The notes beneath the pieces were generated by a model. It did not search any database, was not told where the DNA came from, and saw nothing but the letters and a program-made list of their open reading frames with translations. Shown here one piece after another: positions 27,208-35,966 of a stretch of DNA of 64,000 nucleotides. The position numbers and the translations under genes were made by a program. The stretch is from Neobacillus niacini (GTDB lineage: Bacteria > Bacillota > Bacilli > Bacillales > Cytobacillaceae), in NCBI RefSeq assembly GCF_023715785.1, contig NZ_JAMBOX010000006.1, forward strand, positions 62,001 through 126,000, written 5' to 3'. How positions within the stretch are numbered: the stretch's first letter is position 1; each line of letters begins with the position of its first letter.

Positions 27208-28148
27208 AGGGATAATTCCTCCGCCGTGGTAGTTTGATAGATAATTTTTCCTAACTGTGAAACATCATAGCCTTCCAAGTAGGTTAAGCTATTTTTAAAG
27301 CTGTCAGATTGTAAATAATGAATCAGTTCGGTGAGACTTTGTTTGTTCTCATCGGTGAAACGAAATACAAGGTCAAAATTCTCCCTTGCAACCGGAATGA
27401 AGTCGAGCCCCAGTTGGCTGGCGGCAGACTGAATTCCGAATGCGACATCGACAATTCCTCTGCTTATGTAAGAGGCTGCAGAAAGATGGTTCCATTCTTC
27501 GTTGTCGTAGCCGTTGATTTTGTTAGGGTTAATCCCATGTGCCGAAAGCTTGGAATCTAGCAAAAAGCGGGTACCTGCGCCTTTTTGGCGGTTAATAAAT
27601 TGCACGTTTTTTCGCGTCAAATCGGAAAAATCCTGAATGTCTTTTGGATTTCCTTTAGCCACGATAAATCCTTGCTCCCGCTCCGCCAGTCTCATGACCA
27701 AAATCTGTTCATAAATAAAGAGCTGCTGGATGAACGGCAGGTTATATTCATGGGACGTCGGGTCCAACAGGTGCATGGCGGCAATATCGGATTGGCCCCG
27801 GTACAGGAGCATCAGCCCTTCAAGACTTCCGATGTAAGAAGGCTGAATTTGCACGGTTAAAGCACTGGTTGCCTGCTTGGCAAAATGCTCGACTAAAAAG
27901 TCGTGGCTGCCAGACAAGCGAATCGGCACTGCGGTATTGTGCGCGGCTGGCCCTGGTTCTGCCGGAATTTTCTTTGCTGGTGCTTTCATATTCTCTTTGA
28001 ATCTTTCCAGCTCTGCATGTTCAATACGCATTTTGTTTCCGATTTTAAAGGCCTGGAGCTCTCCTCTTTTAATGAGCTCGTATACAGTGTGTTTGGAAAT
28101 TTGAAAAATCTGCGCGACCTCATCGGGAGTATAGGCCTTGTCCTCCAT
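27204..28148 (-). CDS. one-component regulator: excisionase-type HTH fused to PBP-like domain
   Basis: 314 residues. N-terminal MerR/excisionase-type HTH (about 5-52: YTPDEVAQIFQISKHTVYEL then IKRGELQAFKIGNKMRIEH), Pro/Ala linker (about 55-72), then a periplasmic-binding-like domain of the PBP_like (PF12727) class (about 76-300: IRLSGSHDFLVEHFAKQ, GSLEGLMLLYRGQSDIAAMH, NRQKGAGTRFLLD). It has no signal peptide, so the PBP-like part works in the cytosol as ligand sensor. Sitting first in the tup operon with a 4-bp overlap, it is most likely the tungstate/molybdate sensor that controls it. ATG 28148 follows AGGAGGCG. Confidence 0.85.
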   Translation of the reverse strand: MEDKAYTPDEVAQIFQISKHTVYELIKRGELQAFKIGNKMRIEHAELERFKENMKAPAKKIPAEPGPAAHNTAVPIRLSGSHDFLVEHFAKQATSALTVQIQPSYIGSLEGLMLLYRGQSDIAAMHLLDPTSHEYNLPFIQQLFIYEQILVMRLAEREQGFIVAKGNPKDIQDFSDLTRKNVQFINRQKGAGTRFLLDSKLSAHGINPNKINGYDNEEWNHLSAASYISRGIVDVAFGIQSAASQLGLDFIPVARENFDLVFRFTDENKQSLTELIHYLQSDSFKNSLTYLEGYDVSQLGKIIYQTTTAEELSL

Positions 28149-28200
28149 ATTAACGCCTCCTATGCCATTATTTTAAAAAAATCATATCATATTGGATGTG

Positions 28201-28250
28201 ATTTTTGTTATGTTTTGTTAAGTTTTATCTGGTTTAATTGAGTTTTGTTA
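28201..28250. promoter_or_regulatory. 10-bp phased T-tract array upstream of the tup operon
   Basis: Five T-tracts with the same phase: TTTTGTTA at 28203, 28213 and 28243, TTTTATCT at 28223, TTTAATTG at 28233, i.e. every 10 bp. Phased A/T tracts bend DNA; the repeated TTTTGTTA could also be operator half sites for the HTH-PBP regulator. It lies 55-100 bp upstream of the regulator start and 160-210 bp upstream of azoR. Confidence 0.6.
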
Positions 28251-28412
28251 GGAAATGTCACGAATTGTTCAATGTTTATTACATTAACATATTATCTATA
28301 GAACCCAGTTCACAATATCTTCACAAACTTCACTTATTGTTCAATGGTGAGCTTAAAAAATTGTTGTAGTATTGATGATAGGAATTAATAAATTTTTAAG
28401 GTAGGGATCCAA

Positions 28413-29075
28413 ATGGCCAAGCTTTTATATATTACCGCTAATCCAAAAACAGACATCAGTCGCTCGAAAGGTGCGCAAATTGGGGAAGTCTTTTTAGAGG
28501 AGTTTAAAAAGGTGCAGCCGGATGTAGAGATCGAGCATATGCATTTATACAGCATGGATATCCCGGAAATTGACATGGATTTATTATATGGCCGGGCAAA
28601 ATTATCGTTCATGGGCTACACCAAGGACCAGCTGTCTGAAGGAGAGCGAAGCAAGCTTGAAAAAATGCATGCCCTGGCTGATCGCTTTATCAATGCCGAT
28701 TACTATGTGTTTGTTACGCCGATTTGGAACCTCGGGGCACCGGCCATTTTGAAATCCTTCATGGATTGTATGTTCCTTCACGGAAAGACTTTTACCAATA
28801 CGGCTGAAGGCCCAAAAGGCCTGTTGACTGGACGCAAAGCGATCCACATCCAAACCCGTGGCGGCATCTATTCCACCGGCATGATGGTCGACTATGAGAT
28901 GGGCGACCGTTACTTAGGCACAGCGCTTAAGTTCCTAGGCTTTGATGTGATGGAAACCGTTTATGCGGAGGGCTTGGACCACTTCCCGAAACAAATCCCA
29001 GAAATCATGGCAGCCGCTAAGGAAAAAGCAGCAGCAGCCGCACGGGAAATGGCAAAAACACCTGTAACTCTATAA
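28413..29075 (+). CDS. azoR: FMN-dependent NADH-azoreductase
   Basis: 220 residues, flavodoxin-like fold of the AzoR/AcpD family. Phosphate-binding loop NPKTDISRSKGAQ, FMN contact loop PIWNLGAPAILKSFMD, and the QTRGGIYS segment are conserved. Quinone/azo reductase in the cytosol. ATG 28413 follows AGGTAGGG. Monocistronic with its own terminator; B. subtilis homologue is YocJ. Confidence 0.92.
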   Translation: MAKLLYITANPKTDISRSKGAQIGEVFLEEFKKVQPDVEIEHMHLYSMDIPEIDMDLLYGRAKLSFMGYTKDQLSEGERSKLEKMHALADRFINADYYVFVTPIWNLGAPAILKSFMDCMFLHGKTFTNTAEGPKGLLTGRKAIHIQTRGGIYSTGMMVDYEMGDRYLGTALKFLGFDVMETVYAEGLDHFPKQIPEIMAAAKEKAAAAAREMAKTPVTL

Positions 29076-29115
29076 GAAAAAACGGCTCGATTGCACAGAA
29101 TCGGGCCGTTTTTTA
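29076..29115 (+). terminator. intrinsic terminator of azoR
   Basis: AAAAAACGGC-TCGATT pairs with AATCG-GGCCGTTTTTT around a short loop, with A and T runs on both sides, so it can work in both directions. Confidence 0.85.
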
Positions 29116-29129
29116 TAAAACATAGAACT

Positions 29130-29181
29130 TTTATTTGCGGGAATTAGCCATTTATTTAGGAAAACTCCACTTTCATTTGCG
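29130..29181. repeat. 21-bp word array G (TTTATTTGCG, three words)
   Basis: TTTATTTGCG at 29130, TTTATTTAGG at 29151 and TTCATTTGCG at 29172, steps exactly 21 bp. Same word as array B, 11 kb away, and as array F in reverse orientation. Located between the convergent azoR and uppP genes. Confidence 0.75.
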
Positions 29182-29201
29182 CACCTGCACCACTGGCCAA
29201 A

Positions 29202-29984
29202 TTAGAACTTCCCAGTAAACTGAAAGAACAACACTAGTACTCCGAGTGCCCACACATAAATCGCGAACGGCTTCAATGAATGTTTTTTCAAAAAGCTGAT
29301 CATCCATTTAACAGCGATGTAGCCGAACACGGCGGAAGCGACAATTCCGACAATCAGCGCTGATAAAGAGATTTGCTCTCCGCCACCGCTGAACAGGTCC
29401 TTTGTTTGTAACACAATCGCACCGGCAATGGCAGGTGTCGATAATAGGAAGGAGAAGTATGCCGCTGTTTCGCGGTCCAACTTGCGCCACAAGGCAGCGA
29501 CAATGGTCATCCCGGAGCGGGAAATCGCCGGCATAATCGCCACCGCCTGAAACGTTCCGATGATAAAAGCATCTTTATAACTGATGTCGTCCATACGCTT
29601 ATGGCCATTTTTCGCGGAATCGGCTAGCCATAAGAATAGACCCGTAATTAAAAACTCCCATCCGATCGTTACGCCGGTTTTGGAAATTTCATCAATATAA
29701 TCTTTAAATGCCAGACCGAATATCACAGCCGGAATGGTCCCGATGACTAACAGAAACGTCAGTTTACTGAAGGGATTCTTAATCATTTTAATAAATTCAT
29801 CTTTATAAAAAACAAACACAGCCAGCAACGTCCCCACGTGGAGCATCGTATCGAGCAACAGCCCTGCTTCCTGCAGGCCGAACAAATTTCGCCCCAAATA
29901 GAGGTGGCCGGTGCTGGAAATCGGCAAAAATTCCGTCAAACCCTGAATAATCCCAAGGATGAAAGCTTCGAGTTTTGTTAACAT
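29202..29984 (-). CDS. uppP: undecaprenyl-diphosphatase
   Basis: 260 residues from ATG 29984 (GAGAGGGA 5 nt upstream); a longer frame exists but adds a hydrophilic, unconserved N terminus. Polytopic UppP/BacA with both active-site motifs: GLTEFLPISSTGHL near the N terminus and the PAISRSGMT motif in the middle. It recycles undecaprenyl diphosphate to the monophosphate for wall synthesis and gives bacitracin tolerance when abundant. Confidence 0.95.
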   Translation of the reverse strand: MLTKLEAFILGIIQGLTEFLPISSTGHLYLGRNLFGLQEAGLLLDTMLHVGTLLAVFVFYKDEFIKMIKNPFSKLTFLLVIGTIPAVIFGLAFKDYIDEISKTGVTIGWEFLITGLFLWLADSAKNGHKRMDDISYKDAFIIGTFQAVAIMPAISRSGMTIVAALWRKLDRETAAYFSFLLSTPAIAGAIVLQTKDLFSGGGEQISLSALIVGIVASAVFGYIAVKWMISFLKKHSLKPFAIYVWALGVLVLFFQFTGKF

Positions 29985-30183
29985 ATTGTTCCCTCTCATT
30001 CTCGTAAATTTACGAAAGCCTGTACTATTCATGAATATGCCAACTTATCCAATTTCATGAAACACTCTCTTAATTGTAGGGTGCATGAACTATTATGGTT
30101 AATAAATTCTAAATCAAAATATGTGCAAAGCTGGCGCGTTCTCCCATAAAATAGAACTAAAGCACTTGAGAGGGGATACGGGT

Positions 30184-30942
30184 TTGGAAAATAAACATCT
30201 TCACTTTAATACTTCCATCGGTGTCAAAAAGCCGGAAAACTACCGTAACAAGGAGCAGGCCTGTCCCTTTTGCGCACGTGACGAGCTGACCGACCTGATT
30301 GAGGTAGATGGTCCGATTATCTTATTGAAAAATAAATATCCTGTTTTGGAGAATGCTTACCAAACCGTGCTGATTGAAACGGATGACTGCCACGCCGAAC
30401 TGTCAACCTATCCGAAAGACCATTTACATAGGTTGGTTCGGTTTGGTTTGCGGCATTGGCTGGATTTAGAGGCAACCGGCAGCTACAAATCGGTTATTTT
30501 TTTCAAAAATCATGGTCCGTTGTCTGGGGGCACGCTGGCCCATCCGCATATGCAGATTGTTGGCCTGCATGACCTTGATTATAATGAAAAAGTCAATCAT
30601 GAAATGTTTGAGGGACTCTTACTGGCCGAGGAGACAGGCGTACAGTTTACGCTGTCGACGCTGCCGCGTGTCGGGTTTTATGAGTTTAATGTCGAAATCG
30701 CCGATTTAAGCTTTGCCGACCAGTTTGCTGATTATCTCCAAATCGCTGCCCATTACATTCTGCACCATTTTCCGTTTAGGGCGACAAGCTATAATATCTT
30801 TTTCTATCATCTTGATGGAAAAATTTATGCCAAAGTCGTCCCGCGGTTTATCACAACACCGCTGTACATTGGTTACGGACTGCCGCAGGTGCCAAACAAT
30901 CTTGGCTGGATGGCGGAACGAGTTAAAGAGATTTACTTTTAA
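30184..30942 (+). CDS. DUF4931 / GalT-like HIT superfamily protein
   Basis: 252 residues from TTG 30184, which is 8 nt after GAGGGGA; an in-frame ATG at 30121 lacks a ribosome site. It has a CPFC zinc pair near the N terminus, a long beta domain and the HIT-type active site AHPHMQI (HxHxQ-like), as in galactose-1-phosphate uridylyltransferase. DUF4931 members are common in Bacillus but the substrate is unknown. Neighbours (SEDS protein, uppP) hint at cell-envelope precursors, which is weak evidence. Confidence 0.75.
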   Translation: MENKHLHFNTSIGVKKPENYRNKEQACPFCARDELTDLIEVDGPIILLKNKYPVLENAYQTVLIETDDCHAELSTYPKDHLHRLVRFGLRHWLDLEATGSYKSVIFFKNHGPLSGGTLAHPHMQIVGLHDLDYNEKVNHEMFEGLLLAEETGVQFTLSTLPRVGFYEFNVEIADLSFADQFADYLQIAAHYILHHFPFRATSYNIFFYHLDGKIYAKVVPRFITTPLYIGYGLPQVPNNLGWMAERVKEIYF

Positions 30943-31077
30943 AAAATGGCTGGCTTCTCAAGTGGAAGCCGGCCATTTATAGTAAATAAACCCATCCCCA
31001 GTTTAGAAGTTGTGATTTCATCTCAATAAAAATATAATGTAGAAATGGACAAGTTCATCTAAGGTGGGGACTTCAAC

Positions 31078-32250
31078 ATGACTTCAACGAAAAACACAAC
31101 GTCTAAGCTGGATTACAGCTTGGTTTTAATAGTAATGCTGCTGTTTTTGGCGAGCTGTGTGTCGATTTACAGCGCACAGGCAACAGGACAATATAAAGAG
31201 AACTTTTTGATTAAGCAGATTGTTTGGTATGTGGCCGGAGGCGGCATAATCGCGGCCGTCATGACATTAGATTCCGACCAGTTGCGGAAGCTTACCTGGT
31301 ATGCCTACGGGTTTGGCATCTTTCTGCTGGGCTTTTTAATCGTGGCACCGACAAGCATAGCCCCAGTAATCAACGGGGCGAAAAGTTGGTACAAGGTTCC
31401 GGGTTTTGGCTCCTTGCAGCCATCGGAATTTGTAAAAATATTTATCATTTTAGCATTAGCTAGAGTGATTGACGACCACCATCTGAAAAATCAGGAAAAA
31501 ACAATCCAGTCTGATTTGTGGCTGTTGGTTAAGCTCGGTCTGGTTACGCTGCTTCCATTGATGTTGGTGATGAAGCAGCCGGACTTGGGAACGTCGCTCG
31601 TATTCCTGGCGATATTAATTGGGATGATCTTCATTGCCGGCATCTCCTGGAAGCTGCTAGTGCCGATTTTTACCGCAGGAATCGCGATGATTTCGGTCAT
31701 TTTCTATTTTGTATTGTTGAAACCGGAAATTTTGGAAAAATACCTTGGGGTAAAGCAGTACCAATTCGGGCGGATTTATTCGTGGCTCGACCCGTACAAC
31801 TTCCAAAGCTCGGCCGGGTACCAACTGACGAAATCGCTGCTGGCAATCGGGTCCGGTCAAACCGGCGGAAAGGGCTATGGCAATCGCGAAGTGTATTTGC
31901 CAGAGAGCCACACTGACTTTATCTTCAGTGTCGTTGGTGAGGAATTCGGTTTTGTAGGGGCAAGCGTGTTAATCAGTTTGTTCTTCCTGCTAATTTACCA
32001 TATTACCAAAGTGGGTATGGAAACAAAGAACCATTTCTACACGTATATCTGCGTCGGGGTCATCAGCATGATTACCTTCCACGTGTTCCAGAACATTGGC
32101 ATGACCATCGGCGTGCTGCCAATCACTGGTATCCCGCTGCCGTTTATCAGCTACGGGGGAAGTGCGCTATTGGGGAATATGATGGGGATAGGGCTCATAT
32201 TTTCAATCAGGTATCATTATAAAAAGTATATGTTTTCAACTTCTGCGTAA
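31078..32250 (+). CDS. rodA: SEDS family peptidoglycan polymerase (RodA/FtsW type)
   Basis: 390 residues, about ten transmembrane helices. Family motifs are present: GAKSWYKVPGFGSLQPSEFVK, KQPDLGTSLV with the catalytic Asp, LAIGSGQTGGKGYGN, and ESHTDFIFSVVGEEFGF, then GIPLPFISYGGSALL. Shape fits RodA more than FtsW (no long tails), though Bacillus has several SEDS paralogues. Acts with a class B PBP in lateral wall synthesis. ATG 31078 follows AAGGTGGGG. Confidence 0.9.
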   Translation: MTSTKNTTSKLDYSLVLIVMLLFLASCVSIYSAQATGQYKENFLIKQIVWYVAGGGIIAAVMTLDSDQLRKLTWYAYGFGIFLLGFLIVAPTSIAPVINGAKSWYKVPGFGSLQPSEFVKIFIILALARVIDDHHLKNQEKTIQSDLWLLVKLGLVTLLPLMLVMKQPDLGTSLVFLAILIGMIFIAGISWKLLVPIFTAGIAMISVIFYFVLLKPEILEKYLGVKQYQFGRIYSWLDPYNFQSSAGYQLTKSLLAIGSGQTGGKGYGNREVYLPESHTDFIFSVVGEEFGFVGASVLISLFFLLIYHITKVGMETKNHFYTYICVGVISMITFHVFQNIGMTIGVLPITGIPLPFISYGGSALLGNMMGIGLIFSIRYHYKKYMFSTSA

Positions 32251-32280
32251 AAGGGCGGCCTGCGGGCTGCTCTTTTTTTT
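32251..32280 (+). terminator. intrinsic terminator of the SEDS gene
   Basis: AGGGCGGCC pairs with GGCTGCTCT (9 bp with two wobble pairs) around TGCG, followed by eight T. Confidence 0.75.
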
Positions 32281-32296
32281 GTGGGATTTGGCGTTT

Positions 32297-32409
32297 GGCG
32301 AATACTACATGCAATTCGGCGAATACCTCCAAAAGTTTGGCGAATAATGAACCAAGCTCGGCGAATAACCGCCACAATTCGGCGAATACCGAACCATCTT
32401 TGGCGAATA
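32297..32409. repeat. 21-bp word array E (GGCGAATA)
   Basis: GGCGAATA, mostly preceded by TT or TC, at 32297, 32318, 32339, 32360, 32381 and 32402, steps all exactly 21 bp. The other 11-13 bp of each unit differ freely. It lies between the terminators of two convergent genes. The same word in the same period is found 28 kb away in array J. Confidence 0.92.
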
Positions 32410-32427
32410 TCCAATAAAAAATAATGA

Positions 32428-32460
32428 AAAAAACGAGGCCATGGCAAGCCTCGTTTTTTC
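32428..32460 (-). terminator. terminator of the siderophore-binding lipoprotein gene
   Basis: AACGAGGC / GCCTCGTT stem with A and T runs on both flanks, 20 bp past the minus-strand stop at 32482. Confidence 0.85.
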
Positions 32461-32481
32461 ATCTGGGAAGGTATATAAAAT

Positions 32482-33471
32482 TTATTTAAGCAACTTCTTT
32501 TCTAGATCATCCAGCATCAAGTTTGCTGCAAGCACGCCGCCGGCTGTGTTCCAAATGGCGTCGCTGACCTCAAAGGCATTGCCACTTTTCACTGCATTCA
32601 GGTTTTTCCAAAGCGGGTCAGATGTCCATTCTTTGGCCGTGTTTAACGCGGTTTGGTCCCCGTTTGGAGCATATGTGAAGTAGAACATGTAGTCGGCGTC
32701 CATTTTTGGAATGACTTCTTTTCCAACCTCAACAGCCAGGTTTCCGAGCTTGTTTTGCGGCGTGAACAGGTCAGCCTGCTTGGCCGCACGTTTAAACCCT
32801 AATTCGTTAAAAATCACGCCGGAGAAGGAGTCGGTATAGTAAATCCGGGATTTGCCGGCCATGAAGCGGACGACAGAAACCTCTTTATTCACTTTATCAC
32901 CGAGCTTGCCTTTTAAATCAGCAACATGTTTATCATAATCTGCTAATACTTGATTTCCTTTTTCCTCAAGGTTTAACGCTTTTCCATATAATTTGAAGTT
33001 TTCTTTCCAGTCGCCTCTAAGCGTTTCCGCAAACACAGTCGGGGCAATCGCGCTAAGTTGATTATACACTGCTTCTTGGCGCATCTTGTTGCCGATAATT
33101 AAATCAGGCTTTAGTGTTACGATTTTCTCGACATTTACTTCACTTTCCGTTCCGACAACTTCAACGCCTTCCATATCCTTTGAAATATGTTCGTACCAAG
33201 GATCGCCAAGCCAGGATTGCACCGCACCCACTGGTTTTACGCCCATGGCCAATAATGCTTCTGTGCCTTCGTTTGTAAGAATCACGACGCGTTTCGGTGT
33301 GCCTTTAATGGTTGTTGAACCCATCGCGTGCTCGACAGTGTAGGACGTTTCTCCCGTTTTATTGGGTGCTGCTTTTTCATCCTTTTTTTCTTCGGTGTTG
33401 CCGCCGCATGCCGATAACAGAATCACAGCCATAACGGACATAAGGGTAAGGAATGTTTTTATTGCTTTCAT
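32482..33471 (-). CDS. iron-siderophore ABC substrate-binding lipoprotein (YfiY/FecB-like)
   Basis: 329 residues. Signal peptide with lipobox LLSAC (Cys22), acidic/basic linker, then a PeriplaBP_2 domain (about 52-325: PKRVVILTNEGTEALLAMGV, KPVGAVQSWLGDPWYE, KIVTLKPDLIIGN, GDWKENFKLYGKALN). Binds ferric hydroxamate or citrate-type siderophore outside the membrane. It is divergent from two permeases and an ATPase, and its promoter is bracketed by Fur boxes. Family order matches yfiY-yfiZ-yfhA plus yusV of B. subtilis (schizokinen/arthrobactin uptake), which supports but does not prove the ligand. Confidence 0.88.
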   Translation of the reverse strand: MKAIKTFLTLMSVMAVILLSACGGNTEEKKDEKAAPNKTGETSYTVEHAMGSTTIKGTPKRVVILTNEGTEALLAMGVKPVGAVQSWLGDPWYEHISKDMEGVEVVGTESEVNVEKIVTLKPDLIIGNKMRQEAVYNQLSAIAPTVFAETLRGDWKENFKLYGKALNLEEKGNQVLADYDKHVADLKGKLGDKVNKEVSVVRFMAGKSRIYYTDSFSGVIFNELGFKRAAKQADLFTPQNKLGNLAVEVGKEVIPKMDADYMFYFTYAPNGDQTALNTAKEWTSDPLWKNLNAVKSGNAFEVSDAIWNTAGGVLAANLMLDDLEKKLLK

Positions 33472-33503
33472 TTTGTTATGTAGCCCCCTTAGCTAATTGT
33501 TAA

Positions 33504-33588
33504 TGATAATCATTTTCATTTAAAGTCTACAACCATATCATAAGGGGCACTATACCCAATGTCAACGCTTAAATGAAAATGATTTTCA
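33504..33588 (-). promoter_or_regulatory. Fur-controlled promoter for the SBP gene (two Fur boxes)
   Basis: On the minus strand TTGACA (33560-33565) and TATGAT (33537-33542) are 17 bp apart. Fur boxes of the 7-1-7 type flank it: TGATAATCATTTTCA at 33504-33518 and TGAAAATGATTTTCA at 33574-33588, the second being a perfect palindrome. Iron-replete repression is expected. Confidence 0.9.
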
Positions 33589-33670
33589 TAATCAGTAATT
33601 ATTTTTCCTCCATTCATAGTATAATTAAAAAAGATTATCAAATATGAGGACCGCTCTTTTTTGAGTCAAT

Positions 33671-33723
33671 TGAAAATGATTCTCACTTATTCATTGACAA
33701 TCATTATCAATTACCGATAGACT
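33671..33723 (+). promoter_or_regulatory. Fur-controlled promoter for the permease operon (two Fur boxes)
   Basis: TTGACA at 33694-33699 with TAGACT at 33718-33723 (18-bp spacer). The -35 lies inside the Fur box TGACAATCATTATCA (33695-33709); a second box TGAAAATGATTCTCA is at 33671-33685, 24 bp apart centre to centre. Confidence 0.85.
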
Positions 33724-33729
33724 TAAATG

Positions 33730-33856
33730 GAAACTTGCCGATTGGCGAGTCCGTTAGGACGAAGACAGAGGCGTAGTTGAATTTATGCGTTCAGAATTTA
33801 TTTAATAAATTCTGATTAGCTAAAGTAAGACAACCATGTTGGAAAGGTTTACGAAA
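33730..33856 (+). promoter_or_regulatory. structured 5' leader of the siderophore permease operon
   Basis: About 125 nt between promoter and coding start hold three stems: CTTGCC/GGCGAG at about 33735-33750, GTCC/GGAC at about 33751-33762, and a perfect 10-bp palindrome CAGAATTTAT / ATAAATTCTG with a 3-nt loop (33792-33814). No T run follows the last, so it is not a usual terminator. Possibly an mRNA stabiliser or post-transcriptional control point. Confidence 0.5.
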
Positions 33857-34861
33857 ATGTTGTTAAAAAATACTTCATTAAAATGGGCCGGGTTTCTCAT
33901 CGCGATTATTGTCATGCTGTTCTTGATGGGCGCGAGCATTGTGTTTGGCTATACGGACACGACCTTGCAAATGGCAATTGATGCGTTTACCAATAATAAC
34001 GGTTCCAATGAACATATCATCATTGAAACGGTGCGGCTGCCAAGGGCGTTAATTGCGTCGGCGGTAGGAGCAAGCCTAGCGATTGCTGGAGCGCTGATGC
34101 AGACATTGACGAAAAATCCGCTGGCAGCGCCGGGAATATTCGGAATCAATGCCGGGGCAGGCTTTGCGGTCGTCGCCGCCATTACATTATTTAACGTGAA
34201 CAATATGCAAGGATTCAATGCGCTGGCTTTTCTCGGAGCGGCGGTTGCAGCTATCAGCGTGTATGCCATCGGGTCCTTCGGACGTGAAGGTATGACCCCA
34301 ATGAAGCTGACCTTGGCCGGGGCGGCGATTTCGGCGATGTTTGCCTCGTTTACCCAGGGGCTGCTTGTGCTTGATGAGGCGCTCTTAGACCAGGTTTTAT
34401 TTTGGCTTGCTGGCTCCGTTTCTGGCCGAAAGCTAGAGACGCTGATTTCAGTTCTTCCGTATATAGGAATTGGCTGGGTGGGCGCCCTTTTCATTTCCGG
34501 AAAAATGAATATCCTTGCCATGGGGGAAGATGTGGCCAAGGGACTAGGGTTAAATACTGGCTTTATAAAAATTGCTATCGGAGTAATTGTCATTTTACTT
34601 GCTGGTGCCTCAGTTGCGGTTGCCGGACCGATTGGCTTTGTGGGGATTGTTGTTCCGCACCTGACCAGATCGATTGTTGGAATTGACCACCGCTGGGTTA
34701 TTCCTTTTGCCGGTGTGTTAGGGGCGATTTTGTTATTGGCAGCAGATATTGCCGCACGCTATCTGCTTATGCCGTCGGAAGTCCCGGTTGGGGTCATGAC
34801 GGCGATCATTGGAACTCCATTCTTTATTTACATTGCGAGAAGGGGGTTCAATGCACGATGA
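33857..34861 (+). CDS. FecCD-type siderophore permease, first subunit
   Basis: 334 residues from ATG 33857, which has GGAAAGG 9 nt upstream; ATG 33836 has no ribosome site. About nine to ten transmembrane helices, with RLPRALIASAVGASLAIAGA, PLAAPGIFGINAGAGFAVV, VAVAGPIGFVGIVVPHLTR and GADIAAR-like LLAADIAARYLLMPSEVPVG, all family hallmarks (BtuC/FhuB fold). It heterodimerises with the next permease, overlapping it by 4 bp. Homologue of YfiZ. Confidence 0.92.
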   Translation: MLLKNTSLKWAGFLIAIIVMLFLMGASIVFGYTDTTLQMAIDAFTNNNGSNEHIIIETVRLPRALIASAVGASLAIAGALMQTLTKNPLAAPGIFGINAGAGFAVVAAITLFNVNNMQGFNALAFLGAAVAAISVYAIGSFGREGMTPMKLTLAGAAISAMFASFTQGLLVLDEALLDQVLFWLAGSVSGRKLETLISVLPYIGIGWVGALFISGKMNILAMGEDVAKGLGLNTGFIKIAIGVIVILLAGASVAVAGPIGFVGIVVPHLTRSIVGIDHRWVIPFAGVLGAILLLAADIAARYLLMPSEVPVGVMTAIIGTPFFIYIARRGFNAR

Positions 34862-35913
34862 GCAAATATAAAAATTTTCGCCTCTTAGGCGGGAAATTTT
34901 CGGTATTGGTTGACCGAAAAGCGAGCTTCATTTTTATCATTCTTGTCCTCATCGCGTTTGTAGTTTTCACTATCAGCACCGGGTCGGGAGAAATGAAGAT
35001 CAATCCACTGACTGTGGTAAAAGTGTTGTTTGGTGCCGGACCGGAAATGGAGACGCTGGTGATTACCTCATTCCGTCTGCCAAGGATTATCGTGGCGTTG
35101 ATCGTGGGGATGTCATTGGCCGTAGCCGGTGGAATTTTGCAGGGGATGATCCGCAACCCGCTCGCTTCTCCTGATGTGTTGGGAATAACCGGCGGTGCCG
35201 CCGCCGCTGTCGTCGGATTCCTCGCAATATTTAGTGATAAAAACCATTCATTGACGGTCAGCATTGCCTGGTTGCCGTTGGCCGCTTTTATCGGGGCCGG
35301 GGTTGTCGCTTTCCTTGTATACTTTTTGGCTTGGAAAAATGGCGTTTCACCCATTAGGCTTGTGCTGATCGGAATCGGAATTTCCACGCTGATGCAGGCG
35401 CTAACGACCTTCCTGATGGTATCGGGGCCAATCTATCAGGCCAGCCAAGCGAATATTTGGATTACCGGAACCGTTTATGGATCTAATTGGCAAAACGTTG
35501 CGATCCTCGTTCCATGGGCGGTCATCTTTCTGATTATTGCCTTGATAGCGGCCAGAATCCTTAATATTCAGGAACTTGGCGATGATGTCGCCACAGGCTT
35601 AGGCGAGAAAGTGCAAAAGCACCGGTTTATCCTGCTGATGATCAGTACAGCCTTGATTGGCGGTTCGGTCGCGTTTGCCGGCGGCATCGGCTTTGTCGGG
35701 TTAATGGCGCCACATATGGCGCGGAGATTGGTAGGCTCTTCGTTCGGAGCGCTGCTACCGACTTCGGCGATGCTCGGCGGGATTCTCGTCATGCTTGCCG
35801 ATTTAATCGGTAGGACAATGTTTTCGCCGCTTGAAGTTCCGGCTGGGGTGTTTACAGCCGGGATAGGAGCCCCTTATTTTATTTACCTGCTTTTTAAAAC
35901 AAGAAATGCATAA
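34858..35913 (+). CDS. FecCD-type siderophore permease, second subunit
   Basis: 351 residues; ATG overlaps the previous stop (ATGA). The BtuC-like fold shows the same marks: SFRLPRIIVALIVGMSLAVA, GMIRNPLASPDVLGITGGAA, ALIGGSVAFAGGIGFVGLMA followed by PHMARRLVG, and LADLIGRTMFSPLEVPAGVF. It starts with an extra hydrophilic ~20 residues before TM1. Homologue of YfhA. Confidence 0.92.
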   Translation: MSKYKNFRLLGGKFSVLVDRKASFIFIILVLIAFVVFTISTGSGEMKINPLTVVKVLFGAGPEMETLVITSFRLPRIIVALIVGMSLAVAGGILQGMIRNPLASPDVLGITGGAAAAVVGFLAIFSDKNHSLTVSIAWLPLAAFIGAGVVAFLVYFLAWKNGVSPIRLVLIGIGISTLMQALTTFLMVSGPIYQASQANIWITGTVYGSNWQNVAILVPWAVIFLIIALIAARILNIQELGDDVATGLGEKVQKHRFILLMISTALIGGSVAFAGGIGFVGLMAPHMARRLVGSSFGALLPTSAMLGGILVMLADLIGRTMFSPLEVPAGVFTAGIGAPYFIYLLFKTRNA

Positions 35914-35966
35914 TATATAGCGAGGGAAACTTTGTCCTTCAGCTTGAAAAAAAGGAGCTGTCATTG

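Noticed and set aside
30121..30183. ATG start of the DUF4931 gene
   Set aside because: No ribosome site; TTG 30184 has GAGGGGA at 8 nt. Left with moderate certainty.
33792..33814. Terminator in the siderophore operon leader
   Set aside because: Perfect stem but AT-only and no T run; treated as a leader structure.
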